The notes under the pieces: model-generated | Database searches by the model: none | Told to the model about the DNA's origin: nothing | What the model saw: only the letters and a program-made list of their open reading frames with translations | Shown: positions 13,001 through 23,812 of the stretch, piece after piece | Position numbering within the stretch: position 1 is the stretch's first letter | How the letters are laid out: each line of letters opens with the position of its first letter | Translations under genes and position numbers: made by a program | Origin: Lactarius indigo | Taxonomy: Eukaryota; Basidiomycota; Agaricomycetes; Russulales; Russulaceae | NCBI GenBank assembly: GCA_025766275.1 | Contig: JAFKAC010000003.1 | Location: 3,038,001-3,102,000, forward strand | Direction of reading: 5' to 3' | DNA: 64,000 nucleotides

Positions 13001-13920
13001 ATATGATAGGCGTTAGCGCGCACTTGTAAAAAAAAGTTGGGAGGGTATGAAGTGGTGCCATAGAAGCCAGGTGAAATGAGCGTACCTTCTCTATGCACTA
13101 TCCCCAATCTCGCAAATTACGTCAATTGATCGAAGAGGCGAAGATCGAAACCACTCAACTCACCTGTGCAGATTCTCCAGACAGTGGGTTGCTTGGATGG
13201 CAAATCTGTGGCTTGTCAGTGATGAAGAAAACGGTAAAGAAGAAGGCGCACTCTAGAAACGTCGCGAGGTCCATAGTGTCGGTGTTTTCCACATCTCTGA
13301 ATGAGCTTCCTTCGCCAATCTCACTCATGAAGACATCCCCTTGGGATGCGGAGAGATGCGACAGGGGAGGCTCAGGGAGGAGTAAACCATTGATTCGGGA
13401 CAAAGGAAGGTAACGACCAATTAGGTTAGGACCAGGATGTGCCAGAAGCAGAACCACACAGTCTCCGTTCGAACGCGAGATGGATATGAAGTCAACGAGA
13501 CGAAGGGTGGTGCTTAAAGCCTCAGGGGAAGTCTGCATGCGAGCAAGGCTAGATGCACGTCTGTCTAGAACACCAAGAAAGACGATGTGAAGACGTACAT
13601 GTGTGCTTCTCGTTGAAGACACACCGACGCGTTTGTATGCGCGGGTGCAATCTTTGCGATAACATTTGAACCATCCTTTAAGCTGCTCCCTTCAGCTAAT
13701 TGAGTCAAACTTCCTGTATCTTCCCATGGCGTTGCCTTTTTGTGGACATGAGATCCGGAGAGTAAGTAAGGGTGTGAGTCGTGCAGACCTTTTCAAACAC
13801 ATATCCCGGTACAGAAAGTATAGAATCCTTAAAATAGAGAGTAGGAAAGGACGGAGGGACATATTTTCTGCGAGCTTGAGGAACTGTAGGGATCGGCTCG
13901 GCACGTGGGACGGCAAACAT
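4095..13920 (-). CDS. Hybrid histidine kinase with N-terminal pseudokinase, AAA-type ATPase, GAF and two receivers
   Basis: Multi-exon phosphorelay sensor kinase of the fungal group that includes S. pombe Mak2/Mak3 and Candida Chk1, which signals oxidative and other stress through an HPt protein. Order from the N-terminus at 13920: Ser/Thr-kinase-like domain (about 13830-12430, [21 protein letters not shown]); AAA/STAND-type ATPase with Walker A GPAGAGKSS (split by an intron at 11818-11869) and Walker [14 protein letters not shown] near 11350-11390; a long helical region (about 11000-7300); GAF (about 7100-6540); a coiled segment; HisKA with [13 protein letters not shown] (phospho-His codon 6340-6342); HATPase with [19 protein letters not shown] and [14 protein letters not shown]; first receiver ([10 protein letters not shown], about 5180-4690); second receiver ([19 protein letters not shown]). 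The stop at 4095 follows the final exon [18 protein letters not shown]. Each receiver carries one apparent +1 shift (near 5001 and 4578). Exon joins elsewhere were only partly checked. Confidence 0.88.
11818..11869 (-). other. GC-AG intron inside the Walker A motif of the histidine kinase
   Basis: On the minus strand the exon ends ...GGACCAGCTGG and the intron begins GCAAGT, the consensus of GC donors. It ends ATGCAAG 52 nt later. Only this donor restores [15 protein letters not shown]; the neighbouring GT donor shifts the frame and destroys the P-loop. Confidence 0.75.
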
Positions 13921-14414
13921 GGCTATGACCAGGGAAGCCGATACCTGGCCAGAGGGAGTATAAGAGAGGGGGGTGGGTTTGGACGGACAGAGAGACGCGT
14001 TGTTATAAGTACGATGACGGAAGTATCAATGAATTCGAAGGGACGGATCGAGCATGATCGGCGAGCCAGTTAAGATTCGACTGGGCCGCCGGCCAAGAAG
14101 GGAATTCGTTGCAAATTTTATTCACAAGGTCAACTAAGAAAGACTTGAAAACAAATATGATAGAAGAGAAGAGAAGAGAAGCAAAGAGTAAGCGACTCTG
14201 TGTACCAACGCTACTCCGTACAACAGACACTCCATTGCCAGTTGCGGGTCAGTCACTTGCTGACTCACGAATCGTTGGCGTAAACATTTCGCATAGATTT
14301 TTGCTTTTAGCCATAATTTTCCTTGCCGTCTCAATCACGAGAGAACTGTATCACCATACAGATTTATCGAACAAGTAGACAGAGGGATGGAGTAGATAGT
14401 GTCCATGTATGGTC
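13921..14414. other. Tandem intergenic: histidine kinase promoter and SUB2 3' region
   Basis: Both flanking genes run leftwards, so these 494 nt hold the SUB2 3' end and the histidine-kinase promoter. A purine-rich GAAGAGAAGAGAAG tract lies near 14164-14180. No coding pattern was recognised. Confidence 0.5.
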
Positions 14415-16462
14415 TCATGAGGTCACTACAGACATATGCATTAGTTTGTTTCTGCCTGCTGCGCGTAAATACTCACTGTAAGAAGCAGGATCAATATGAT
14501 TGGGCAATTCTGGCACGGCAACTTCAAATCGCGATTGAATAGCACCCATCACTTGTTGGTCTGCCTCTGATGACACAAATGTGATGGCAAGACCCTTTGT
14601 TCCGAAACGCCCGGCACGTCTAACGTGGGAACGCATTTAGTGAGATAACATGACACAACGTAAAACAGCCTACCCGACGCGATGAAGATAACTGTCAGGG
14701 TCAGGAGGACAGTCATAATTCACTACGATGTTGACGCGTTCAACGTCAATACCGCGCCCGAAAATATCAGTAGCGACAAGGATGCGCTTCTCAAATGCTT
14801 TGAACGCGGTGTAGCGCTTGATTCTATCAAGCCAAGACATAAATGTCACGATTCAGTGCGGTTAGCGTATTCGTTACGTACCTTTCCTCCTGCGCTAATC
14901 CTGAATGAATACTTATACTTGGGAAGTTGCAAGAAACGAGAAGCTTGTCCAATTCAATAGCACGCGCGACTGATTTAACAAAGATGACGACCTTAGGGAG
15001 TGGTGAGGAATAGCGTGGGAGGGTGAACCAATAGGACTCTCTACCTGGTTGAATTCGAGAGTGTCGAGTAGATCGTTCAGTTTCTTGTTCTTGCTAACCT
15101 CCTCTAATTTAACGTAATGTTGTTGTAACCCATGCAGGGTCAGCTTGGTTTCATCGTCGACAAATATTTCAAGGGGCTGTAAGAGTAGTTAGTAAAGAAA
15201 ACGAAGAGCAGACATAAAATCGCACGTTAGCCATGAACTTCTTGCACGTCACACGTATCTCCTTCGCCAACGTGGCACTGAACATCATAACTTGCTTATG
15301 GTGGGGTGTTGCGCGGAAAATCTCTTGGACGTCTCGGCGCATGTCTAGTAGGTGATGTCGAGGTGAGATAAAACACCGAAACGAAATAGGCCAACGAGAG
15401 TGAACAAGGGCAAATAAATCGCGTAAAATGAAAAGAAAGAATCCAGTGCTTGGCGCTGCCTGCAGTTGGTCATAAGAATCGCCCCCTTGTGCGCATGACG
15501 GCGTCGACCTCGAAGTGCCTTCTTCTGCCCCGGACGAAATCCCTCACCCAGACATCCAAATTGCAACTTGATACAATGACACATATCCAACGACCGAATC
15601 CTGGATCGAAGGCGAGGCACGCACGACGGGTGCACGACAGACAACATGGATAACGGAGAAGAACTTCTCCACCGATGAATGGGCCAATAGAAAGTGGAGG
15701 TAGAGGTACGAGTTTGAAGTTGGGTGACTAACCAAGTTGTTCGAGCATCTTGTCGCACTCGTCCAACACAAAATGCTTGACATTTTTTGCATCCAAGACC
15801 TTGTCTCGAACAAGAGCGTTCAGACGACCGGGTGTTGCAACAACGACGTGAGGGCATTTGGACTTGTCTTTGAGTAGCTCTGCATCCTTAGACACAGGGG
15901 TACCGCCGAAGAACGTTCCAACACGGACGTCAGGCATGTACTTTGCAAAACGCGAGTACTCGTTCTTTATTTGGTAGGCGAGCTCCCGAGTGTGACAGAG
16001 AACAATGACTGAGACCTCGCCATTGACAGGTTCCAGCTGCTGTAGTGTTGCCAGTACGAACACTGCAGTTTTACCGTGACCTGACTTGGCCTGGCAGAGG
16101 ACGTCCATTCCAAGTACAGCCTGAGGAATACATTCCTGCTGGACTGAGAACGACATGAATAAAATATGGTCACCAATTGACGAGAAAACCAACCCTCAGA
16201 GGGATGTTCGAAACCAAGGTCACTGATGGCCCGGAGCAATTCTGGCTTCAACAGGAAATCACTTTCTGGTGGTTAATAAAAATAGCAAGAGGAACTCGAA
16301 TAAGATAACCAACCGAAAACCAGTCGAATGGATGCCAGAGAAATTTTTCTTTTCTTTATCGTCGTCTGTCGCGCCGCCGCCCGCAGCTAGAGTAGCACCG
16401 TTTGGAACCACGTCGTTTTCGTCTTCGTAGTCAATGAGCTCGTCGTTATCGTGTGAACTCAT
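14415..16462 (-). CDS. SUB2: Sub2/UAP56 DEAD-box RNA helicase
   Basis: ATP-dependent RNA helicase of the spliceosome and TREX mRNA-export complex. The protein starts [17 protein letters not shown] and shows the Sub2-specific Q motif region ([16 protein letters not shown]), Walker [18 protein letters not shown]-equivalent [13 protein letters not shown]-box variant DECD ([10 protein letters not shown]), SAT motif ([12 protein letters not shown]), and the C-terminal [16 protein letters not shown]. The last intron leaves a four-codon final exon giving DPASYMTS before the stop at 14415, the usual Sub2 ending. DECD instead of DEAD, together with the GHGKT loop, separates Sub2 from other DEAD-box proteins. 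One intron (15345-15732) is far longer than any other in this gene. No frame disturbance was seen. Confidence 0.96.
15345..15732 (-). other. 388-nt intron of SUB2 with a candidate cassette exon
   Basis: The intron lies between the codons for DKMLEQL and [10 protein letters not shown] (donor GTTAGT, acceptor CTACTAG, phase 1). Nearly all other introns in the window are 46-90 nt. Inside it, 15548-15600 forms a possible 53-nt exon, with an acceptor-like TCGATCCAG before it and a donor GTGAGG after it. Inclusion would shift the frame and so act as a poison exon. The boundaries are seen; the regulatory role is inference. Confidence 0.55.
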
Positions 16463-16936
16463 TTTCTTTTCGCAAATACGACAGGTAGAAGTGGTAGAGC
16501 AGGGGGGGAGTGTAGTGAACGAAGGTGGGAGTCAAACCGCAAAGTGTAAGAGGCAGAGAGGGTCGAGTCGCGTCTGTCTGTCTTGGAAAACAATGCCACA
16601 CAACCAACCACAATCGGGATTCCGAGACCGGCCATTCTTCCCGTTTTGGCACATGGCCGGCGAGCTTCGATTGCGCCAACTCGAATGGAGCGTAGTTTCT
16701 TATTCAAATATCATCAGGCGGTTTTCCCAGCCTTTCGTGTCGCACTATGTTTAATATCCTTCGTGGAATTTTGCTCTCCCATGTCTGATTTTTTTCGTGT
16801 TTGCTTTCGCCGTTCCCTCGGTTCGACGCGTAGTATGACCAATTTATTTCAAAATGTGTTCCGCGCGTGTCCGAGTTCATGACCGAGTACACCCACCCGA
16901 GAGTTTCTTCATAGCACCCCCCAACCCGGTCTGAAC
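16463..16936. other. Divergent promoter region SUB2 / dicarboxylate carrier
   Basis: Between opposite start codons. No conserved coding pattern on either strand. Presumed to contain the promoters and 5' leaders of both genes. Confidence 0.5.
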
Positions 16937-18442
16937 ATGACACAACAGCATCGGGGGTATCCATTTTGGTCAGTCACTTGAGGTGCAAACGCGTTTCACG
17001 CATGCTAATGCTCTTCCGTTGCGCTCTCAACAGGCTTGGAGGTCAGCAAGTTCAACACTGTTTGTAGATCACCGCCCTAATCAATGTTATATACCTTACA
17101 GGAGTTGCTGCTTCTTGTACGTGATTGTCGTCACATGCACGGTGCTCAACGGACTCAGCTCAACACATGTTCACCCAGTAGCAGCTTGCTGCACACATCC
17201 TCTTGACCTTGCCAAAGTGTCAGTCTCTGTATTTGTCCGATGCCCCACTCTGAAAGTGGTTGTCTAGCCGGATGCAGACCCTCAAACCAGTTCCCGAGGC
17301 AAAGCCCATATCAGCCGTCACAATTCTACGTGGAACTATCGCCAAGTCTGGAGTTCGTAGTTTATACACTGGCGTCACCGCATCAATCCTGCGACAGATG
17401 ACGTATTCCCTTGTGCGCCTCGGAAGTTACGAAAAGATGAAATTGTCGCTGTCAAGAGAAGGTCGTGCTAATTCTTGGAGGTTGTTACTAGCCGCAATGG
17501 TTGCTGGGGGTTTGGGGGGTGTGGCAGGCAATCCCGCAGGTACGCACTCTGCTCATGTCGAACTAGAGTGGTTGCGAAGAAATATCTTCCAGATGTCTTA
17601 CTAGTCCGTATGACAAGTGACGTTTCACGGCCGCCAGAGAAACGGTACAATTACCCAAACGCTCTCACTGGACTGGTTAGTTTGTTGAGATCGGAGGGCA
17701 TGAGAGGCTTGACAAGAGGTGTTGGGCCGAATGTGGTACGTAAGACACCAGTCGTTCTCAGGCTCGTTGCTGAACTGCACTCTAGATAAGGGCTGTTCTG
17801 ATGAATGTGCGTGGTCCTCGCCAGCGATGGTTATTTCTCTCACATTGTCCGTACCTAAGGGTTCCCAAGTGGGCTCGTGAGTGGATCTTTCGAACCCTTG
17901 TGTAAGAAGTCACGTCTTGACCCTTTATGCGGACTAGCTATGACTTTTTCAAGTCTAAACTCATGCACAAGGTCGTACCTGTCTTCAACACAAAATTAAA
18001 CGACAGCATTCTTCTGCATTCGATATCAAGCTGCCTGGCAGGACTTGTAGCTACTAGTGAGCACTGATACAGTAAACTTGGCGCACTGAGACCGATCAAT
18101 TTTAGCTGTCTGTGCACCTGCAGACGTGTTGAAGTCACGTCTAATGTCACAAGTGAGTTTCTCAAATCGACCCATGTCACCGTGAATTTGACCTCACTAT
18201 CGTCAGAGCGGGGATGTCGGTCTGATGAAGGTCCTGAAGCGTTCGCTGCGTGATGAAGGACCCCGCTTTTTATTCAGGGGTTGGACACCCGCTTTCGTTC
18301 GGTTGGGACCCAACACAGTCCTTCTTTTCGTCTTCTTTGAAGTGGGTCCTTCTAGCCACCTTGAAAGGATATCTCTAATTATGATTATTTTCTAAAGCAA
18401 CTTAAGAAAGGGTGGGATACTATGACGCTCGAATTCTCATGA
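16937..18442 (+). CDS. DIC1: Mitochondrial dicarboxylate carrier (SLC25 family)
   Basis: Inner-membrane antiporter exchanging malate or succinate for phosphate. The gene is chopped into about ten short exons. Joining them gives MTQQHRGYPFW then LGGVAASLAACCTHPLDLAKVRMQTLK, followed by the second repeat (GNPADVLLVRMTSD, YNYPNALTGL) and the third (CAPADVLKSRLMSQ, LFRGWTPAFVRLGPNTVLLFVFFEQLKKGWD). All three carrier signatures Px[DE]xx[KR]-like are present (PLDLAK, PADVLLV, PADVLKS). R-M-Q-T-L after the first signature and NVIRAVLMNGSQVGSYDFFK are typical of Dic1. The stop is at 18440-18442 and the length is normal for the family (about 300 residues). No frame problem. It is followed by ROK1 in tandem. 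Confidence 0.9.
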
Positions 18443-18720
18443 AGTCTCGTTTAGAGCAACCCGCATCCCGGGCCTCTGACCACTCGACAAGGCTAGTATT
18501 ACATCTTCGCGAACACCCTAGGCCCACCACTAGATAGCACTTCTGCGATATTGTAAATGCATACCCCTAGACACTTATGTTATAGATTAGCGTTAAATGC
18601 ACTTCCTCCCTCGAACCTGTCGTAACCAACACGTGCGGATCGAGTTGGATCACCTGACCGCGAAATTTCATGCGTAACACCACCCGCTGACCCCGCTGAC
18701 TGAACTTCAGGCAGTCGACG
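18443..18720. other. Short tandem intergenic region before ROK1
   Basis: Holds the carrier 3' end and the ROK1 promoter. Nothing else recognised. Confidence 0.5.
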
Positions 18721-20853
18721 ATGGAAACATTTCATCTGCTATCTCGCGGAGGCGCAACCTTTGACAAGCAGAGGTTTAGGAGTGATGTGAAGCTGTTTAG
18801 CGTATGTTTCTATTAACACAGCTGTCTGCTTGTGTTCAAAGATAGTAGGGATCTTCACATAAAGAAACCAAAAGCACCAGTGCCAAGAACGGTGAACTTC
18901 CCACTGAGCTGGACTTCTTCAAGTACGCAGTTGCTGGGCCGTCGAAACGCAAACTTTTTGAACCCGAGGCAGAGGGCCACGGGAAGAAGAAGAGACGCAA
19001 GAGGGAAAATAGCATCGACGATGGTGGAGATCCCGACGCCAAGGATAAGGAGGATAGTGCCAGCGACGTTGGCTCAGAGCAGGGTACTACTCCTCCAATG
19101 CCCAGACACCGAGTCACCACGAAAGGGAAGAACGTTCCAGAACGTATAGACACGTTTAAAGAACTACAAGATCGTTACCACATAGCTTCACAGCTGATGG
19201 TCAATCTGGAGCGAAATGGCTACAAGTATCCCACAGGGATCCAGTCGTCTGGATGCCCGATATTGCTCGAGGTGAGCACCCCATTTACTTCGAAATGACT
19301 TAGAGCTTAGGGTCGTAGTCCCGCGACCTAGCTGCTATATCCCCCACAGGTACTGGGAAGACTCTGTCTTACCTGCTACCAATTATGACCCTACTCAAAG
19401 CACCCATATCAAGTTCCAAGTCTGACGCTGGGGCAGGCATACGCGCGATTGTTCTAGCTCCAACACGCGAACTGGCTCATCAGATCTATAACGAATGCCT
19501 GAAACTTGCTCAAGGAAGAAAGTGGCGCCTCGTGCTCTTCAGCAAGGCAACCGCTGCTACCCTTGTAGATAAAGGAGTACAGGACAAAGTTGGTACGTTT
19601 TGCCATATTATGTTGTGGGATTAGAATTGATTTTATGTTATAAGACGTCGTTATTAGTACGCCATTACGACTTGTGTCGTCGATTCAATCGGGTCATCTT
19701 TCCTTACACAAGTATGGTCCAAGTCCATGCGTTTGTGTTGACTACTGTACTCATTTGTCTGTACCTGGGTAGTGTCCGACACCTCATCTTGGACGAGGCC
19801 GACCGGATGTTGGACCAAGAGTTCATCACCCAAGTGCAGGAGATCCGAGCGGCATGTACTCACGAACGCCTCCAGGCGGCTGTTTTCAGCGCTACGCTTC
19901 CCGCAGGGGCAGAGCGCATCGCATTGGATATGCTTCGGGATCCGATCCGCGTCGTTGTAGGTCTCAAGTGCGTCTATTTTTTGCGTTGGTGCCCTCTCTC
20001 GCCCTGAAATTCTGGTAATTGGACAGAGACACACCTTTGCCCCTCATAGCCCAATCTCTCACATATGTAGCTGACGATCACTCGAAACTTCCCACTCTGC
20101 GCGCATATCTCTCACAACCGTACAATCCCCCCCTCCTTATATTCACATCGTCACAACCTCGTGCGAGCTCTCTTTCTGAAGAGCTTGTCCTAAACGGGAT
20201 TCCAAATGTCGACTGTCTTCATGCAGGGATGACCAAGAAGGAGCGCGATGATGCGGTCGGCCGAATGCGTTCAGGGAAGAGCTGGGTAATGATCAGCACG
20301 GAAGTGATGGCGCGCGGTATGGATTTTAAGGGCGTGCGAGAAGTCATCAACTATGATTTTCCTCGGAGCGTTCAGAGCTACGTGCACCGTATAGGTAAGT
20401 TAGCATTCGGCTTCACCTCATGCTCCCGGATCTACTTAGCATTGTCCAGGTCGCACCGGTCGAGCGGGCCGAGATGGAAAGGCGGTAACCTATTTCACCG
20501 ACGAAGACGCACCATACCTGAAGTCGTTAGTGGATATCTCTCTGATCCATGTGACCACGTGTTGAGGGAGCACTAGAATTGCCAACGTCCTTCTACAGTC
20601 GGGCTCACCAGTCCCGGAGTGGATCATGAAACTTCCTAGACCATCAAAGTTGAAGCGCAAACAGATGGGGAAGGTAAAGCGTGCAGAGGTGGTGAACCCT
20701 GCGCGCAGAATCGGACGAAGTGACGCGATCAAGAAGCGGTGAGATGACATTTTCTTATTTTGTGGCTGTTGACCTGATGTATGCGCTAGCGACATGATCG
20801 CTGCCAGTAGGCGGCGAAAAGAGAAGACACGTCGTACGGAAGAAACATTATAA
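18721..20853 (+). CDS. ROK1: Rok1/DDX52 DEAD-box RNA helicase
   Basis: Nucleolar ATP-dependent helicase for 18S rRNA maturation (release of snR30 in yeast). The start [16 protein letters not shown] matches the short conserved Rok1 N-terminus. Motifs in order: Q-motif region [18 protein letters not shown], Walker [15 protein letters not shown] (after an intron ending near 19320), [34 protein letters not shown], then the helicase C domain with [20 protein letters not shown] and [11 protein letters not shown]. The C-terminus [17 protein letters not shown] followed by [13 protein letters not shown] is diagnostic for Rok1/DDX52. At least six short introns were resolved, for instance at the Y-L-K-S|I-A-N junction near 20525-20576. 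The stop is TAA at 20851-20853. The reading frame is intact throughout. Confidence 0.92.
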
Positions 20854-21452
20854 ACTCATCCTGACGGATCGGACGATGTTTGGGAGGGCTTATCATAATA
20901 TCTACACTTGTTATACATATATCGATGGCTGCCTCACAAATGCCGGTATGAGCGATCACCCGCAGCCTCGTGCTGTAACTGGTCTGGTCTGGAACGCGAG
21001 TTTGGCAGCAGGTAATTGCGCCGCGTGACCCATTGTTCGCCGTCCATGTCAACAGGTATGTAATGGACCAATCAGGACGGAGGTTGTCTACCTCATGTTA
21101 GTCGGAAATGGAAATACTAAAACGCCAGAAACTGCCAGTGATCAAGGCGACTGAAGCGGTGGCTGCACTGGACCGCGGAGGTGAAATTACATGTCCGCGG
21201 TGTGTGATTTCCCAAGGAGAAAGACATGCGGCTTCGTTTATGTGATTTCAGAGCGGGGTATCTCTCTCACGGGCTACAGGCTGGTGTCCCCCACCAGCGT
21301 ACAAGAGGCCCCAAGGCCGAGTTGCAAGAGATGGCCAAAGAAATTCGAGGACGTTCTTGGCTTCTGAGATCTTCAAATATCTCATCATCTCCTATATCAT
21401 GCCCGCTACTCGCAATCTCAGACGTGTCCGTTACGATTACAGCTCCCCAGGG
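20854..21452. other. Intergenic between ROK1 and the HMG-box gene
   Basis: About 600 nt in tandem orientation holding the ROK1 3' end and the HMG-gene promoter/leader. No conserved coding pattern recognised. Confidence 0.5.
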
Positions 21453-23093
21453 ATGTCAGACTCAGTGGGGGGGTCGATGGGTGAGTGGGCGATGTACCCA
21501 ATATGGTAACCCTGTGCTAATCCTTGTCGATACCTCTTCCTGCCTTTTTAGGGACGAGCACAGCTGATGGACTCGGTGATGAACTCGGGTTCAGTGAAAA
21601 TAGATATCGTGACCTGCTCAGCCACGTTCCCAATACCACGCAGTCCTTTGCTATTCCCGCGCTTGCGCTCCTACCCGCCTCCGCCACCCCGCTCACGGAG
21701 ACCGTTTCCCCCCTCTGGCCCGTCTCGTCTGACGCACTCAGCTCCGGCATGCGTCCTCCGACGGCGGCACCGATCACGACTCTGCGCATTCGTGCCGCGC
21801 GCGCTGTAGCGAGGAGTCCATACAATCGCGCGAACACCACAACAAAGTTTGACGCAGCCCTTGATGAAATCATCAAGAACTGCCCTGCCGTTGACGTCCT
21901 GCTCGGCGGCTACGCGACTCCCCGCAGCTCTACCCACAGCCGCGGTCGCGACCAGGAGCACGTGTCTCGCCCTCCCAACGCCTTCATGGTCTTCCGCTCC
22001 TACGTGTGGTTCACAAAGCAGCTCGACAAGTCCGACGAGAAGAACCTCAGCTGTGTCAGCAAACTCGCTGCAGAGAGTTGGAAGGACATGAGTGCTCAGG
22101 CTCGAGCCCCGTTCCACGAGGTCGCCGCCCTCGCCAAGCGCAAGCACGCAGACCTCCACCCAAACTACAAGTACGCACCCTCATCTCGCTCGGAGAAGCC
22201 GACGAAGAAGAAGAATGTCCCGCCACCGACGCCCAAGGCCCGGGAGAGGGTCAAAGCAGCCGCCATACCCACCAACGATAGCACTGTGGCTGTAGCCTCA
22301 CCGCTTCCGAGAAGAGCGACACAGGTCGCTAGGAGATCGTCCGACGCGTTCGCGAGCGCCGTTCCCACGTCTCCCGCGCCGTCCGCGTCCACATCGACCG
22401 CCTCTTCCTCTTCAGCATCCCCTCCTCCCACCCCCGACCTCGAATACCCCTACCCTACGCCATTCTCCCCAGAGCTGGGATATCCCTGCGATATCAACCT
22501 CCCTGGTTTCCCTCCGAGGCCGCGCTTCCGCGCCGTGAGCTCGGGCTGCATTCCCAGTTGCATTCCTAGCCCCGCAATCTCTGTCCTGGAGCTGAATGTG
22601 CACGAGTCCTTACTAGATTCATTACCGGATGTGAGGCTTCTATCATCTTCTGCCTGACGGCACATTGACCCTTTTCCCTCAGAAATACGAAGTGGCCGCG
22701 TCATACCATGATCTGAACCCCCACGCCCTCCTCTTCAACGAGGGCCCTCCCTTCGATGGCGTCGATCCCAACACACAGATCGTCGCTCCTCCCCCGCGCC
22801 AGAGCGTCGACTACTCTTGTTTCATTTCCGGCAATCCCGATGCCAAGCTCGTATCGCCAGCAACATCATCCGTTGATCACCCGGACGCCCCGCTATTGGG
22901 CGGCTGTGCCTTTTCGCTAGACCCTTGTGCGGACATTGCCGACCACACCTTCCATTCCTCGCCATCCCTCTTTGATTGGGTGAACTTCGACATGCTCACC
23001 CTCGACCCCGGTCCCATCGCGGACAACACCGCCATTTACACCCAGGGTGATGGCCAAAGTTTCGATCCTGTCATCGCCTCTGGAATTTACTGA
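21453..23093 (+). CDS. HMG-box transcription factor (fungal MATA_HMG type)
   Basis: Sequence-specific DNA-binding regulator. Exon 1 (21453-21480) encodes MSDSVGGSM; a short GT-AG intron joins it to exon 2 at 21552 (GTSTADGLGDELGF), and a final exon ends at 23093. The HMG box lies at about 21965-22190: RPPNAFMVFRSYVWF, followed by LSCVSKLAAESWKDM and HPNYKYAPSSRSEKPTKKK. That is the sequence-specific single-box type related to mating-type and Prf1/FST-like regulators, not the general HMGB type. The rest is Ser/Pro/Thr-rich low complexity. I chose the start by splice phase, because no ATG precedes GTSTADG in its own exon. The locus shows no pheromone or receptor gene, so it is unlikely to be the mating locus itself. 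The exact regulatory target is unknown. Confidence 0.8.
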
Positions 23094-23812
23094 TACGCGG
23101 GTCCATGGGTTTTACAGTAATGGGTCTGGGTGGGCGCGGGTGCGCACGCCACGTCCTGTCAACTAGTACTAACTACCACCCCCTATATTGATGTACTTGA
23201 TTTGTAGAACCATGTCTCTGCTTTGGTTTTATGTTCTGGAAACTCCTTGTACATATCCATCATCGCCTCATAGTTACCCCATATCATTCCAATCAGCAGT
23301 TATCTTCCTCACACTCGCATTCGTGTGCTATTGATAAGACAGGAAATGGAACGACAGTTCGTTTCCATTGTACCTCAACTACGGCGCTACCCAATGTCTT
23401 TTCATAGCATGCTATGCATATATGCGTCCAGCCTAGTAAAGTATGCTCAAAAGAGCGCAAATGGGGGTAGATGCCAATGAGGGATGTCTGTTATTCTGGG
23501 CTTCGATGGAATGATTTTGGAAACTTCCTTTCGTATCCTAAAGGACGAATGCAACACTTTTACCAAGTACGGTGCTATCATGCATGCTGGGACAAGATAG
23601 ATAGGCTCTTTAGCATGACAATGGAGTTTCGAACCCTACTAACGCATAACCCCATCACGAAAAAGTGCAACTGATCTGTGGAAGTTTCTCAAGTAAACAC
23701 ATTTCCTCCAAAAAGGTTGAAGCTGAGCCCAGGCTTTACACGCATATACCCGGTTCGGTTCGATCGAGCCTCGTTCCATTCCATGTCCCTAGTGCAGCGT
23801 AATCACATTGCC
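23094..23812. other. Convergent intergenic HMG gene / CCA1
   Basis: About 720 nt between two stop codons. AT-richer than the genes. No conserved frame was found; open frames here look accidental. Confidence 0.5.
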
